This document shows, piece after piece, positions 25,591 through 36,689 of a stretch of 64,000 nt of DNA. The DNA is from Paguma larvata (Eukaryota > Chordata > Mammalia > Carnivora > Viverridae): positions 96,709,804 through 96,773,803 of the forward strand of contig CM057826.1 in assembly GCA_030068075.1 (NCBI GenBank). The letters run 5' to 3'. Numbering within the stretch: the first letter of the stretch is position 1; every line of letters begins with the position of its first letter. The notes below the pieces were generated by a model, which was not told the origin of the DNA, searched no databases, and worked only from the letters and a program-made list of their open reading frames with translations. A program made the translations under genes and the position numbers.

Positions 25591-25787
25591 GGGGCTCCTG
25601 GGTGTCTCAGTCAGTTAAGCACCAGACTCGATTTTGGCTTGGGTCATGATGCCAGGATCATGGGCTTGAGCCCTGTGTTGGGCTCTGTATTGAGCATGGA
25701 GCCAGTTTAAGATTCTCTCTCTCTCTCCCTCTACCCCTCCCAGCCTCACACACTCTCTCCCTCTCAATAAATAAATAAATAAATAAA
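25591..25787 (+). mobile_element. CAN-SINE with (AAAT)n tail
   Basis: GGGGCTCCTGGGTGTCTCAG head; AATAAATAAATAAATAAATA tail. CCAGTTGGG occurs at both ends. Confidence 0.92.
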
Positions 25788-25834
25788 TACCCAGTTGGGT
25801 TATACAACTATCAAATCATTATATATGATTTGAA

Positions 25835-26100
25835 TATATGAAACTAACATAATATTATGTATCAATTATACCTCAATTTAAAAAAAAAAGAAAAAAACTT
25901 AAAAAAATAAAAAGATGAAAACCTCTGAAAAAAAAATAATAAAAATCCCAGTGAGGGATTGCGGGTGGGGGTGTAAATGAAACAAGATTGGCCGTGAGTT
26001 GAGGTTGGGTGATGGATGGCCCCGTAGGGTTTCATGTGCTATTCTCTCTACCCTTATATTTGTTTGAAATTTTTCATAATGTAGAAAACAACAGAACAGC
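25835..26100 (+). mobile_element. L1M 3' ends (two juxtaposed tails)
   Basis: GAAACTAACATAATATTATG followed by TCAATTATACCTCAATTT, then after an A-rich gap TTTCATGTGCTATTCTCTC and GAAATTTTTCATAATG: both typical L1 tail sequences. Confidence 0.65.
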
Positions 26101-29100
26101 TACGTTGAAGTGGTCGTGTATTAGCCATTTGAAAAGTTCTTCGTTTATTTATTTCACGTTTGTTATTCAACAGGAGCCACACGTTGGTTGTGCAGAGGGC
26201 CCTGCGGGAGGCCTTTGTGAATGCCAAGTGGTGTGAGTTGAAGCCTGCAGGCAGCACCCTGGCCACCTTGACGGGCAGGGACACTATTGAGAACTAGGTG
26301 GGACGCTCTCTTTGTTGGTAAAAAGGAGTCACCCCAACAACGGTTGCTATGAGGAGCTTCTGTTTGGGGGAGAAACACCAGCCGCCTGGGGTGCAGGGTT
26401 TCAGCCAGCCCTGCTCCAGGGCTCCGACTGTAAACAAGGCCAGTGAGGCGCCCCAGAGGTCAGGAGCTGAAAACAGACACCCACAGCTCAATCTTCACAA
26501 ACAAGAGGCTTTATTTTTATGATGTACCCCCACCCTCTGCCAATGGAAAGTGTGGAGAGCATTATTTAAAGGGCTGGTTTTGTAGCAAAGAGTGTGAAAC
26601 TCTGGCTGGGCCCAGCGCAAAGGAAAAGGAGTGACTGATCCTGGGCTCTGGGATGCCTCTGCAGGACCCCTTCATCCAGAGTTCTGCAGAAGGGAGGGAA
26701 TGCACCCCCAGATGGCACAAGAGATCCAGTCCTTGGTTGGCCCAAGCAGAGCACGAAGTCCCAGGAGCTCTGTGAAAGCTTCTTCCCCTTGGTGACTGGG
26801 CCCCACTTCACGGGCCTAGATAATCCCTCTCCTGCCCTGTCAACATCCTGAGTCTCTCCAGCCAGAAGGCCCAGCCCAAGTCGGCACCCGGGAGATGTTT
26901 CCACACAACATTACATTATAAAGAAACCTGTCTTCTTTGATTAACAAGATGTTTTAGCTTTCTTTTGACTTCTATATAGATGGCCAGAACACGCCCACAC
27001 ACAGGGCCCCGCTGAAGGCTGAGGGTGGAGAAGGGTGTCTCCTGGTGTTGTGGTAACTGAGATCTGAGCTTTGCCAGCAAGGTCAGTATGACACCCTATG
27101 TGACCCTGGGTTTTACCCTAACCAGCAAATGTTCAGAATCAAACATAGCTCCCTCCTCATGAAGACCATTCAGTGGCTTTCTAGTTGCTCAGCAGATACC
27201 CGCTAAAATGGCTGTCAAGGCTGACAAGGCCCTAAAGGTTCTGGCCTGAGCACTGAAACTTAGAATTCTTAAAGCTAAGGCCGCTTCGCACACTGATAAT
27301 CTCAGGGTGGATAGCATAGCAGGGGCCAGACAGACTCTCATTCGCTAGCCCCACATCACAGTCCTGCATTCGTCCCTCATAAGATACTGAGAGAAAGAAT
27401 GATAAAAGGCAAATATCTGATGACAAACCAGAAACTCTGCCAGGAATATGTCCTTGCCGGTCAAAGAGACCAAGCAAAGACTGTGTGTTGGAATCCAAAA
27501 GCCATTCAGTGGGAGCTCTATCATGCTGGCACCTGCATCCCCCGAGTGAAGACAGGGACCATGGTGTCTTGAAGCAAGAGAGAAGGCGGATGTAACTCCT
27601 AGGTAGCAGAAGGCCCCTCTGTCTGGTGCCCTGCAGTAGCTGGGCAATACAGTTTACACAGCCTGCAAGGTGCCCCCTAATTCTGCCTCCACTTGAGGGG
27701 GTTGCCAGGCGTCTCCCTCCTTCTCCTTGCCTGTGTACCAGCTACTGTTTCCTCAGCTACCAGGACAGTCCTCAGAGGTCAAGAAACACCAGTCACACGG
27801 TTTCCCGTGTAAACAATGCTCCCTGGAGTTATGCAAAGCAAGAGGCTTTTACTGTACTTCCTCAAGCAAGCGCTCGTGACCCTCTGACCAGTCCAGAGCT
27901 ATGGGACCCCTCATGGATGTCAGAGAGTAGTCGATCAGATCTATCTCCCCTCCTGGACTAGAAGTTTTGCTCTTCTGTTGGTTGAGGTTTTCACTGTTCT
28001 ACCCCCTCTTGGCCCACGTCCTGCCAGGGAGCAGAAGCTGAATGAACAAGTTCTTCTTTTCCTGCCCCCTGACTGTTGCAGACCAGCCACCCACACTGAG
28101 CTCCTGAAACTCTGATGCACAGTCTTTGGAGGCATCTCTGACGTCTCCATTGGCACTTTCCCTCTTTGTCGGAACAGGGATGGTGCTGAGTAGTTCTGTT
28201 GCTCGGAGCTAAAAACTCCCCAAGGCCACTTCCTTGCATATGAGACTCCTGGTATTACTGAGATAAATTGGCTTTCCTGCCCACCCTGCTTCCACGCATG
28301 GACACGCTTTCCTAACATCTCTTTCCAACTTGACCTTCCCTTGATGCTCATTATAACTGAAGTCCAGGAATATAGAGTCGTGGGGTCGGTGAGCATGAGC
28401 AGAGCAAGGAAGGGAAGCGGGCATGCAGGGCTCCAAGTGTCATTGCCAGTAGTCATGCCACAGGTGATGCTCAGCTGCGTCCCTGTCCCCAAACTTCCTC
28501 CCCAGAACCAATGGCCCTCCGCCAGGAAGCCACTATTTCATGACTGTTGTTTCTGTGAACCGAATCACATTTTTCCATCACCTCCTATCATCAAACGAAT
28601 TCTCACATAAAAAGGTTTTGTTCCTAAGATATAATACAAATCACAACAATAATAAACCAAGCCTATTTTAATCATATCCTTGGAAAATGAGATGTTCATG
28701 ATAAAAATTAGTAAAAATCACTCCATATATAAACATGGTACCAAAATTTTAAGGAATTGCTGAATCCTGTCTTCCTCTGGGATGAGCCTCCCTTACCTCG
28801 ACTGGCAGGAAAGTAAGGAAAATATTTTCTTTTAAAACTCGATAGCTGTAATGTCTCTTCTAAAGTCTTCCATCTGTGCCGGTGGTTTATTACACAGTTC
28901 AGATTCAGGGAGATAAGGTCACCAACTTCTTTTATGTAGAAGGTGAGCTTGTCTTGACTATAAAGATTGTTTCCATGATCCATGATTTTCCCGGTATGGA
29001 CATGAGGCTCTATTTTGTCTAATTCAGCAGAACTAATCTCCAGGTGCTTAGAGAAGCACCCATGTTCCGTTGGTCCCTGGGCCCAGGTGGCTTGCGTCCA

Positions 29101-29167
29101 GCAGAGGGTAGACACATCAAGCTTTAGCCTTGCCAGTACTCCCTGTGACCCAGTGATAACTTAAGAA
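26101..29167. other. Intergenic downstream of TMEM174
   Basis: No gene seen. An L2-like stretch is possible at 27120-27260 (CTCATGAAGACCATTCAGTG). A longer open frame at 27941-28492 on the minus strand lacks protein features. Confidence 0.4.
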
Positions 29168-29200
29168 TTTATTGACAACATTGTCCTATTATTATTTATT
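29168..29200 (-). terminator. TMEM174: Candidate TMEM174 polyadenylation signals
   Basis: AATAAA occurs on the minus strand at 29200-29195 and 29173-29168, about 0.6 kb after the TMEM174 stop. These are the first closely paired canonical signals I noticed downstream. Actual use is unverified. Confidence 0.4.
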
Positions 29201-29323
29201 TTGTAGGTTATTATTTTATTTTGTAGCCAGCTATCTAATACTTTTTGAACGGAAGCCATTGTTTTATTTTGCTCCACTATTAAAATGTTTTGCAGCCTTT
29301 AAGATACCCAGAGCCCTCAGGGG

Positions 29324-29337
29324 ACACCAGATGGCAA
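29324..29337 (+). promoter_or_regulatory. Candidate CTCF site near TMEM174 3' end
   Basis: ACACCAGATGGCAA fits 12 of 14 core positions, including the AGATGGCA centre. Confidence 0.3.
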
Positions 29338-29792
29338 CCAAGTTGTTTGGGAATCTGCAAACCCCCTTGGAGGGGCTGAGAACAGGTACTAGGAAATCTC
29401 CAGTTGCCCTCTGCCCAACCCCTCCCCCCCACTCTCATTCCATGGAAACTCCCAGAGTCCCAGCAGCCATGATGGTTCCCTTGGCTGCTGGAGCTAAAAT
29501 TGAGACACCGGTGCCTTCCTATAGGAAAGGGGTGGGTTAGGGACAAAGAAGTGAAATTCCTCCCCATGAACCGTGTGCGGGGATGTCCATCTGACCACCT
29601 GGGCCTAATTTTTACCAATCTGAGACATTTTGCTTCCCATTTCCCCTCCCACCCCACCCCCACCCGACCCCTTGAATGGTATCCATCAGGCTGCCTGGGC
29701 TGTCCTACTGTCTAACCTCTGAAAGTCACAGCATTCCAACACCTCATTTGTCAGCAACAGTGACTTAAATGCTGTTCCCTCGATATCATGGT

Positions 29793-29898
29793 CTAGCGAG
29801 GGAGGGAGTATATTTCCTCATAGGGAGGAGGAGAGAAGCAGGTGGAGTCCTCTTCTCCCGGCTGTGTCTCTTCCAGCTGGTCAGCATCAGGGCTGGAC
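29793..29898 (-). CDS. TMEM174: TMEM174 coding exon 2 (C-terminal tail)
   Basis: Exon of 106 coding nt, too short to stand out as an ORF. The acceptor is CCAG|G, with AG at 29900-29899; the first base completes Arg209. It encodes an acidic linker (DQLEETQPGEED), then FSPPPYEEIYSLPR and TAG at 29795-29793. Both the sequence and the resulting length match the family C-terminus. Confidence 0.95.
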
Positions 29899-30707
29899 CT
29901 GGCATGGAAGCAGAAAACACAGACCCGTTACAGCCCACGGTGCTTCTCTCAAATGCCACCATCCTGGGAACAGGCCACACAGACGTTTGCATTCTCCCAG
30001 CACCTTCCTTACAGACCAGACAAAGCCATGGCTGTGACTGTGACAGCCACGAGGGGAGCGTCCCCACTACACACAACATACCTGTCATTTCCACCAGCCG
30101 CAATCGAAGGGTAGTCTTGCTCGCCAACAAACGCGGCATTCTCTGGAGGGTAGATGGTGTAGTACTGAGGAGGACTTGGCGTGGCCGTCACCATCCCTCC
30201 AGGCGGTATGAGACCACAGGGGTTCACCACTGGATGCAGGTAAGTGGCGTTGATCCCAAGGGGCTCTTGAGAGCCGTAGGGAGGAGGGATATATTGCACC
30301 ACAGTGGCCCCATGGAAGGTGATGGGCTGGTTGATACCAGTGAAAACAAACGACTGGCCTCCCGCCGTCTGCTCCGAATCCAGGACCCTTTCCTCACTTT
30401 CCTTGCACACTTGGCAGGAGAGCATTTTGAACTTGCACACGGCAATCAGGATGAAGGTCACCCCGACTGACAGCAGGATGGGCCCAAGGAGCTGGGTCCA
30501 TTCAAAGTGAGAGACACCTTGGTATTTGATCCAGCCCATGATGGTGAACGTGATCCCCACCAGTCCCAGGAAGATGCCTGAGAAGAGCAAGGTGGCCCCT
30601 GCCTTGTCATCATCGGACACCTGGATGTCAGCGGTACTGGGTGTGTAAGGAGTGACCGAAAACACGTTGAGAGGGAAGTCCTCCGAGCGGCTGCCGCCCT
30701 GCTCCAT
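29793..30707 (-). CDS. TMEM174: TMEM174, complete two-exon coding region (join 30707..30082, 29898..29793)
   Basis: The two exons join to 732 nt: 243 codons plus TAG, the length I recall for human TMEM174. The ATG at 30707 has a strong Kozak context (A at -3, G at +4). Residues 1-37 are hydrophilic with an acidic SDDDK stretch; two hydrophobic segments lie at about 38-60 and 72-91, followed by a Cys/Lys-rich stretch (CKFKMLSCQVCK) and a long Pro/Tyr-rich tail. The tail has three PPxY motifs: PPPY at 141-144, PPQY at 179-182 and PPPY at 232-235. Family knowledge: TMEM174 is a kidney proximal-tubule membrane protein reported to associate with the phosphate transporter NPT2A and to affect serum phosphate. 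PPxY motifs usually bind WW domains such as those of NEDD4-type ligases; that role here is inferred. No frameshift or stop is seen. Recognition is by near-identity of the first 130 residues to the human protein as I remember it. Confidence 0.97.
29899..30081 (-). other. TMEM174: TMEM174 intron, 183 bp
   Basis: Short GT-AG intron, phase 2 (AG|G). A pyrimidine-containing tract precedes the acceptor at 29899-29900. No repeat is recognised in it. Confidence 0.93.
30082..30707 (-). CDS. TMEM174: TMEM174 coding exon 1 (start codon to phase-2 donor)
   Basis: Exon of 626 nt encoding residues 1-208 plus two bases of Arg209. The donor reads ACAG|GTATGT on the minus strand, with GT at 30081-30080. It contains both membrane segments and the first two PPxY motifs. 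An uninterrupted frame continues about 24 codons past the donor before a stop; that extension is intronic, because the conserved C-terminus lies in the next exon. Confidence 0.96.
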
Positions 30708-30880
30708 CGTGCGCGTGCAATCGCCCGGCTTCTGAGAGGGGAGAGGGATGGCGAGAGCTCCTCAGAGCAGAGGAAGGCCGTCACAGGCTCCGATTAGTTA
30801 TGGGAGAACTTTGGGCCTCTGTGGTTAACAGAGTATAACAGGCAGAGGCCTGAACTTTGGTTAGAAGAATAAAGGTCTGA
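30708..30880 (-). promoter_or_regulatory. TMEM174: Probable TMEM174 5' UTR and proximal promoter with HNF4/HNF1-like sites
   Basis: Directly upstream of the ATG. On the gene strand, CCAAAGTTCA lies at 30860-30851 and CCCAAAGTTC at 30815-30806. Both resemble the HNF4A-type core CAAAGTCCA with one substitution. Between them, GTTAAC (30829-30824) is an HNF1 half-site. No canonical TATA box is seen. HNF4A and HNF1 are established drivers of proximal-tubule genes, which fits a renal gene. The start site cannot be fixed from sequence. Confidence 0.5.
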
Positions 30881-30967
30881 GAAATGAAGCTTGAAGTTTT
30901 CTTATACATTGTTCACGGCTGGAGGCTTCTGTTCTACAATTCAATGGCAAGCTCTTTCTCGTTCACG

Positions 30968-30998
30968 TTCATTCATTCATTCATTCATTCATTCATGC
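30968..30998 (+). repeat. (ATTC)n microsatellite
   Basis: About seven tandem ATTC units, 260 bp upstream of the TMEM174 start codon. Confidence 0.85.
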
Positions 30999-31009
30999 TT
31001 TCATTCAAG

Positions 31010-31540
31010 AAGTATTTGATCCTGTCCTTTTGTGTCATGAGGTGCTTTTCTAGAAGCTAAAGGCACTGCTCCCAGACTCCGTTTGCATCCTGCCAAAACC
31101 AGGACTGTAGAAATGGCAGAGGGACCTCTGGGGCCTCTGGCAGAGCTGGGGCCCTTGACATACCCATCACATGCTCTCGGATACCTAACCCGCGTTTCCT
31201 GCTGGGTCAGCTCACTGGAAGGGAACAGACACACATTTCTTGACTGTGTCATCCTTCCCACGTCAGGGGGCTCGACCTGTGATGACCCTTAACCACCCAC
31301 AACCCTCACTAGCTCTTAGGTGCTGCTGTCTTCTGGCCAGCCTGTGTGTCTTTTGCTTTCTGCATTGGACAACAGTGAGGAAGGACTCCCTAGGAAGCCT
31401 TCCCGTTGACCACATCAGTGGCAAAAGTTGAACGAGCATCAGGTATGACCTGACTTCTTAGGGACACCCGCTTTAGACCCTCCCTCTGTGGCGGCAGCAC
31501 AGTCGCTGGTCTCCAAGGTGAAGTCAACAATGCCTTTTTT
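31010..31540. other. TMEM174 upstream flank, unassigned
   Basis: Single-copy-looking sequence; no exon recognised. Confidence 0.45.
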
Positions 31541-31544
31541 TTTT

Positions 31545-31632
31545 TAAAGGGAATATTTTATTTTTTTATTAATTTTTTTGGAGGGGAGGGACAGAAGGAG
31601 AGAGAGAATCTCAAGCAGATTCCACGCTCAGT
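31545..31632 (-). mobile_element. Truncated CAN-SINE
   Basis: T-rich tail and GAGAGAGAATCTCAAGCAG, CCACGCTCAG; stops before the tRNA head. Confidence 0.7.
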
Positions 31633-32699
31633 AGCTTTTTAAGCCTGCTGTGTTTTGCAGCCAAACTCAAACTAATTCAGAGAAGAAAGCTTGATCTTCA
31701 ATGACGTTATCAGTCATTCATAATTACAGAACTTGAAAGCGGCCCAAGAATCTGTTCCTCCACTGAACAGTAACTGTAATCCCCTTCCTTTCCTGGACAG
31801 GCCTTAAGCAAACAGATGTCTTTCTTCAGTGGTTAAATATTATATTAGCTCCCTTTCGCATTAATGAGCAGAGGTCGAAGAAAAGAGTTGCCCTCTTGCC
31901 CTAGACGAGGCTTCCAAACATTCCTAATGATAAAAATCACCAGGGCCACTTTCATTAAAGGCAAAATCGAAGTTCCTAACTCAGATGAACAGAATCAAAA
32001 TTTCCAAGGAAGTGTTAATGCCCCAAGTGGCTTTTATCATCGGGATCTTTGTTAACCTACTCCAAGTTAATCCCAAGTGCTCTTGGCAGACCAGGGGACT
32101 TTGTTCCCCACCAAAAGTGCCTCCTCTGCTTCGGGACAAGGTCTTTAATCTCTAACTTCATTTCCAGATGGGAAAGCAAGCAGGTGACCCCCTCGGGTAT
32201 CTCCCCAGATGTGCCCCTTGAGCAGCCAGAATGGGGCGGTGGTGCATTGGAAGCTCTGCTGCTTTTCCCACTGAGCTAGATCAGAGAGCCAGAGAAGCCA
32301 GCTTTTCTCTCTGATCACAAAAATTCTGATCAGCTAGCCTGACATTCTTTTCATGCTCTTAAGCCCTGAGTTAACAGTTGAGACAGTCCCTGGCCTTTTT
32401 TTTTTTTTTTTTTTTTTTTAGAAGAAGCTAGGCTCTCAAAAGTCTTCCTCTAAATCACTCAGTTTATGTTTCTCCCTTGTCTGTAGCTATGTCCCCTTAC
32501 AGCTGAAAGTCCACGTGGGATCACTGAAGGAGCAGGGCAGAGAGATCACCTTTATGAAAATACCCCATGAAAGCAAAACGGGAATGACTTTCAGGGCAGA
32601 CAGTCCCGGAAATTCTCTCTTTAAGCTTTCAAGGTCACCTTGATTTAGCTTCTCTCTCCAAAAGCTCAAACTCTGTGTATATGGTAAATAACAATTAAA
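31633..32699. other. Intergenic; poly(T) 24-mer at 32396-32419
   Basis: Apart from the poly(T) run no element is identified. Confidence 0.5.
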
Positions 32700-32875
32700 A
32701 AAAACCAAACCCTAACAAACCGAATTCAACAGCATATTAAAATGGTTATATGCTATGACGACCAAGCGGGATTTATTCTTGGAATGCAAGGATATTTCAA
32801 CGTTCAAAAACCAATCAATGTAGTACATCATATGAACAGAATGAAGGAGGGTAGGGGGAAACCAACGTGCTTATA
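32700..32875 (+). mobile_element. L1 ORF2 fragment (broken)
   Basis: GACCAAGCGGGATTTATTCT, GGAATGCAAGGATATTTCAA and CAATCAATGTAGTACATCAT correspond to the L1 reverse-transcriptase region. It is a short dead fragment. Confidence 0.8.
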
Positions 32876-33425
32876 TCAGGAAAAAAATGTTAAGGTTTGT
32901 TGAACACGTATTATGGACCAGGCATGATTATGGATATTTAATATACAGCCAGCTTATAGTCAATGAAGAAAACAATGCTGAGTTCCAGGCCTGGGGTCAC
33001 TTGCGACTTTGACCACTGCGGCTTCATGGCAGCTGGGCCCTCGACACCACGACCACAAAATAACATCGGACTCTTATTTTCCCTCTCAAGTCATTTGGAT
33101 CCTCTATTCCTAGTTTGGATCTTATTTAATTAATGACATGTTTAATATAATTCTTATACACACATTACTTCCACATGTAGATAACTTCTAGAACTACGTA
33201 GTGTTAAGTATTACATTTACATTTGAGTTGATCGCATGTTATTTCAACCATTCGTGTATTTCAGCATGCAAAGAGACATTTAAAACAGTACATTATTTTA
33301 GAATGAGAAAAGAAAAGAACGCTATGCTGATAACTAAGCTCCAAAGCATCCTTAGGTACTCTGCTCTAGCGGAGACTCTACCAAGGAGATTTTTCCTTTG
33401 TCAGGTGGCTCCATGTTAGGCTCTG

Positions 33426-33439
33426 CCAGTAGGGGGCAC
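33426..33439 (+). promoter_or_regulatory. Exact CTCF core match
   Basis: CCAGTAGGGGGCAC satisfies all 14 positions of CCASYAGRKGGCRS. It lies 2.7 kb upstream of the TMEM174 start codon. Confidence 0.6.
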
Positions 33440-33629
33440 TGGAGGGAGACTGCGAGAGAAAGAAATTACTATTTCCTATTTTGCTTGCTGTTACTGTCAG
33501 TAGATTTCATCATTCTGCAAGTGACAGTTCCAATTTCCAGGCGTTCCCTCGCGATGCACCCAGACCAGCCTCACGGTGCCCCTTCAAGAATACCAGCATC
33601 GTACCGTATATTTGCAAGTTGCCAAGAGA

Positions 33630-33745
33630 GTACATCTTAAAAGCTCTCATCACACGAAAAATTCTGTAATTATGCGTGGTGATGGATGGTAACTATGTGG
33701 TACACCTGAAACTAATACAATGCATGTTAATTTTTTTAAAATGAG
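33630..33745 (+). mobile_element. L1M 3' end
   Basis: GTGGTGATGGATGGTAACTA and GTACACCTGAAACTAATACA match L1M tails. Confidence 0.7.
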
Positions 33746-35311
33746 CTGCACTGGCCAGACAGTGCTTCCTCCCCAGAGGTTTTTGGTAGTTGGTTTTGTT
33801 TACTAGATCACCAGTTTTTTATGAAAGATTATAACACAGGAACAGGTAGATGGTATGGGGAAAGGGCGGGGAGTTTCCATGCTCTCTCCCCCCACTCTCC
33901 ATGTGCCCACCACCCTGGATGTGAGCACACATGTGAACCTCTCCAGAGGTTCTTGGCCCAAGATCCTCAGATGCCAGCTCTAGCCAAGTGGCATTTTCTA
34001 TTCAGAAAGCTGGGTCTCAATTCCATGGAGTCTCTTCTCCAAGCTTCTACATTGTAATATAATTCTAGCCTCTTCCCTTTGCCCCCAACCTGCTACTATC
34101 TCTGAGTTACCTCAGCACTCAGGTTTTGCTTTTTCAGTCCTCCAGTATTCATTTCCCATATTAAATAGTTGGTAAGGCGTCTGTTCCCCTACCTGGATCC
34201 TGACTGAGACATAATATTAACAGTGGGGTTAGGGAACAGACATACAAAAGTAGGATTCTGGGGTTGGTTTGGTCATAGTCTTGGCCTCGAACAGTGCTGA
34301 GCTCCTTGTCAATGAAGAATGGGATGTTAGTAACTTATGGCATGCAGTAATATCAAAACTAATCAAAGCATCACTTGTAGTGGGTTGTGAGGAAGTGCCT
34401 GGTGAAGGAAATGACTTAGGGAGCAAGTGGCTGCCACATTTAACCATGGCAGCAGCAACGACAGACTATGAGGACTGTGAGATTAGGGTGGCCACATTTG
34501 GGTGCCCTAGAATAGTTAAAAAAGAAAATTAACAAGCTCAAGGCTTTAAACTCTCAGCTCAAGTAATGGTCAGAAAAGCAAAGACCCTTTGCTTGGCCCT
34601 AAAAGAATGTTTTTTTTCTAGTACCTGCAGGGCTGACCTCACTAAAAATCAAACGCACAACTCAAATATGCAGTTTACATAATTACAACAAAAGTTTCAT
34701 TTGAAGCCTCATCAAGTATGTAATATGCAAGGTTGGGGGCTAATTGTGAAGGATTGGGATCCTGAGACTTAGAAGGAGGACGCCCATGGAAACTCAGGTC
34801 AAGTTGATAATCTTGAGCACCCAAGTCGTTCTAAGCCATCCTTGTCAGCAAAAGCAACTGTGTCCTCTCACACTTTTTGAGGATACTCTGATAACCTCAA
34901 CTGAAGCAGCAAAAGATGCCTACTTTCCCCAAAATTCCTGCTAAACACCCCTTGTTGCCTCTGAACATAACGGATCAGATTTCAGGATATGCGAGGGAAA
35001 TAGTACAGGGTTCTGACACAGAAGAAAAGATCTTACAGTCTCTGTGATCCAGGAAGTCTCCCCCTTCAATTTTATAATTTGATTTTTATTGCAGTGACAT
35101 GATGTGCAATAAAAACATCCAATTTCCGCCTTGCAGTTGTTCAAGAATATTCAGCATTGAAACTTGACAAGTGTTTGGTGACTAAGCCCAACTTTGTGAG
35201 CCTTTTGTCATTAAGGTGAGCAATCCATTCATGCACTTTATACAAAATTTGACCCTTTGTAGGATATCGGTAGGATATTTCTTATTCAATGACTAAAAAT
35301 ATGATTCATAA
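33746..35311. other. Intergenic, unassigned
   Basis: 34.2-35.1 kb reads like degraded repeat, possibly ERV-internal, but I cannot place it. No open coding structure. Confidence 0.35.
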
Positions 35312-35380
35312 AGCCATGATTCTCAAAGCATGATCTCCAGATCACTGGCATCTAGCACCTTGTTAGAAATGTGAATTCTT

Positions 35381-35437
35381 GGGGTGCCTGGGTGGCTCAC
35401 TCGGTTAGGCAACTGACTCTTGATCTCTGCGCAGGTC
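35381..35437 (+). mobile_element. CAN-SINE head fragment
   Basis: GGGGTGCCTGGGTGGCTCAC to GCGCAGGTC, then abrupt junction with a reversed SINE. Confidence 0.85.
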
Positions 35438-35654
35438 TTTTTTTAATATTAATTTTATTAATTTTATTTTTTTGAGAGAGAGAGAGAATGCAGAAGCAGG
35501 GGAGAGGAGCAGAGGGAGAGGGAGAGAATCTTGAGCGGGCTCCGTGTGCAGTGCAGAGCCCAGCTTGGGGCTCTACCTCACAAGCATGAGATCATGACCT
35601 GGGCCAAAAACAGGAGTTGGATGTTTAACCGATTGAGTCACCCAGGTGCCCCTC
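35438..35654 (-). mobile_element. CAN-SINE
   Basis: AT/GA-rich tail to GATTGAGTCACCCAGGTGCC head. Together with the fragment to its left it forms a unit with inverted ends. Confidence 0.9.
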
Positions 35655-36088
35655 CTCAGGACCCCATCTTATTGAAAATTCCTGTGTCAGTTATTATCTG
35701 AGCACCTGGGGCATGTCCTCACAGACAACACTATAAACCGAAGCTGTCCCCCTTTGGGCTCCCCTTTCTCTGCCCCTCTGTCTACACTTGAGCAGACGTG
35801 GGATTAAATGAACCAGAGACAAAATGACTTTCCTTAAGATGCAGTTACAACGACAAAGAAAAGCTAATCAACTAAAAGTAAATACTTCAAAGAAACAACT
35901 AAGGTTAGTGAATCTGCCATTTAGGAAATTAACTGTTTGGGCAATCAACCCAGATCCATGACTCTATATAGAATAAAGACTCAGTACAACATCGACATCT
36001 ATGCTTGTGTCAAAACATTAAAAGTTAATCTCGGTCTTTCACTAATTGTTCAAATATGGCTTTTTAGCACATTAAAATGTATCTTTTG

Positions 36089-36223
36089 AGGTGCCTGGGT
36101 GGCTCAGTCAGTTAAGTGTCCAACTCTTGATCTCAGCTCAGGTCTTGATCTCAGTGTTGTGAGTTCAAGCCCCACGTTGGGCTTCACGCTGAATGTAGGA
36201 CCTACTTAAAAAAAAAAAAAAAA
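36089..36223 (+). mobile_element. Short CAN-SINE variant with poly(A)
   Basis: GGTGCCTGGGTGGCTCAGTC head, CAAGCCCCACGTTGGGCTTC, then a direct A tail at about 36208-36222. Confidence 0.88.
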
Positions 36224-36689
36224 GAATCTTTTGATAAAAGCACTCTTTGGTTTGGCTAACTTTTTCAACCTAAACTTTTTCCAGCCATGTCTACAGAACA
36301 GCCCCGCCTCCTTCTGAACCGGTCATGACAGTGACCTTGTAGGAAATTCCAGGCAGTGTTTTATTTGCTTGTTTGAATGTGGCTTATAATTTTATAGAAA
36401 TGGAATCACATTAATTCTCAGAAAGCTTATCCACTTTATAGAAATGGAATCACATTCATCTTTGGCTCTCTTTTTACCTAACAGCTCATATAATCTTTCC
36501 CAAATCCATACAATTTATTTTTAATATTCTGACAAAAATGACTGCTTGATACAACTACAGCCAGGAATTTCTCAAACAAGATATATCAAGATATGAAATA
36601 TAGATCAAGGATTAAGCTCACCATAATAAAATCCGTAACCTGAATAAGAATCCAGGGTAAAAAAATATTTAAACTTTGGTAAAGGCACT

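Larger units (their letters stand above)
35312..35690. mobile_element. MER5A-like element interrupted by a SINE composite
   Basis: Left part GATTCTCAAAGCATGATCTC to AGAAATGTGAATTCT; right part CTCAGGACCCCATCTTATTG. Together they follow MER5A order. Confidence 0.6.

Noticed and set aside
27941..28492. 183-residue minus-strand ORF downstream of TMEM174
   Set aside because: Low-complexity composition typical of chance translation, overlapping ORFs in two other frames, no recognised family and no conserved motif.
29769..30470. 233-residue plus-strand ORF
   Set aside because: Exactly antisense to the TMEM174 exons and intron; its openness mirrors the coding strand.
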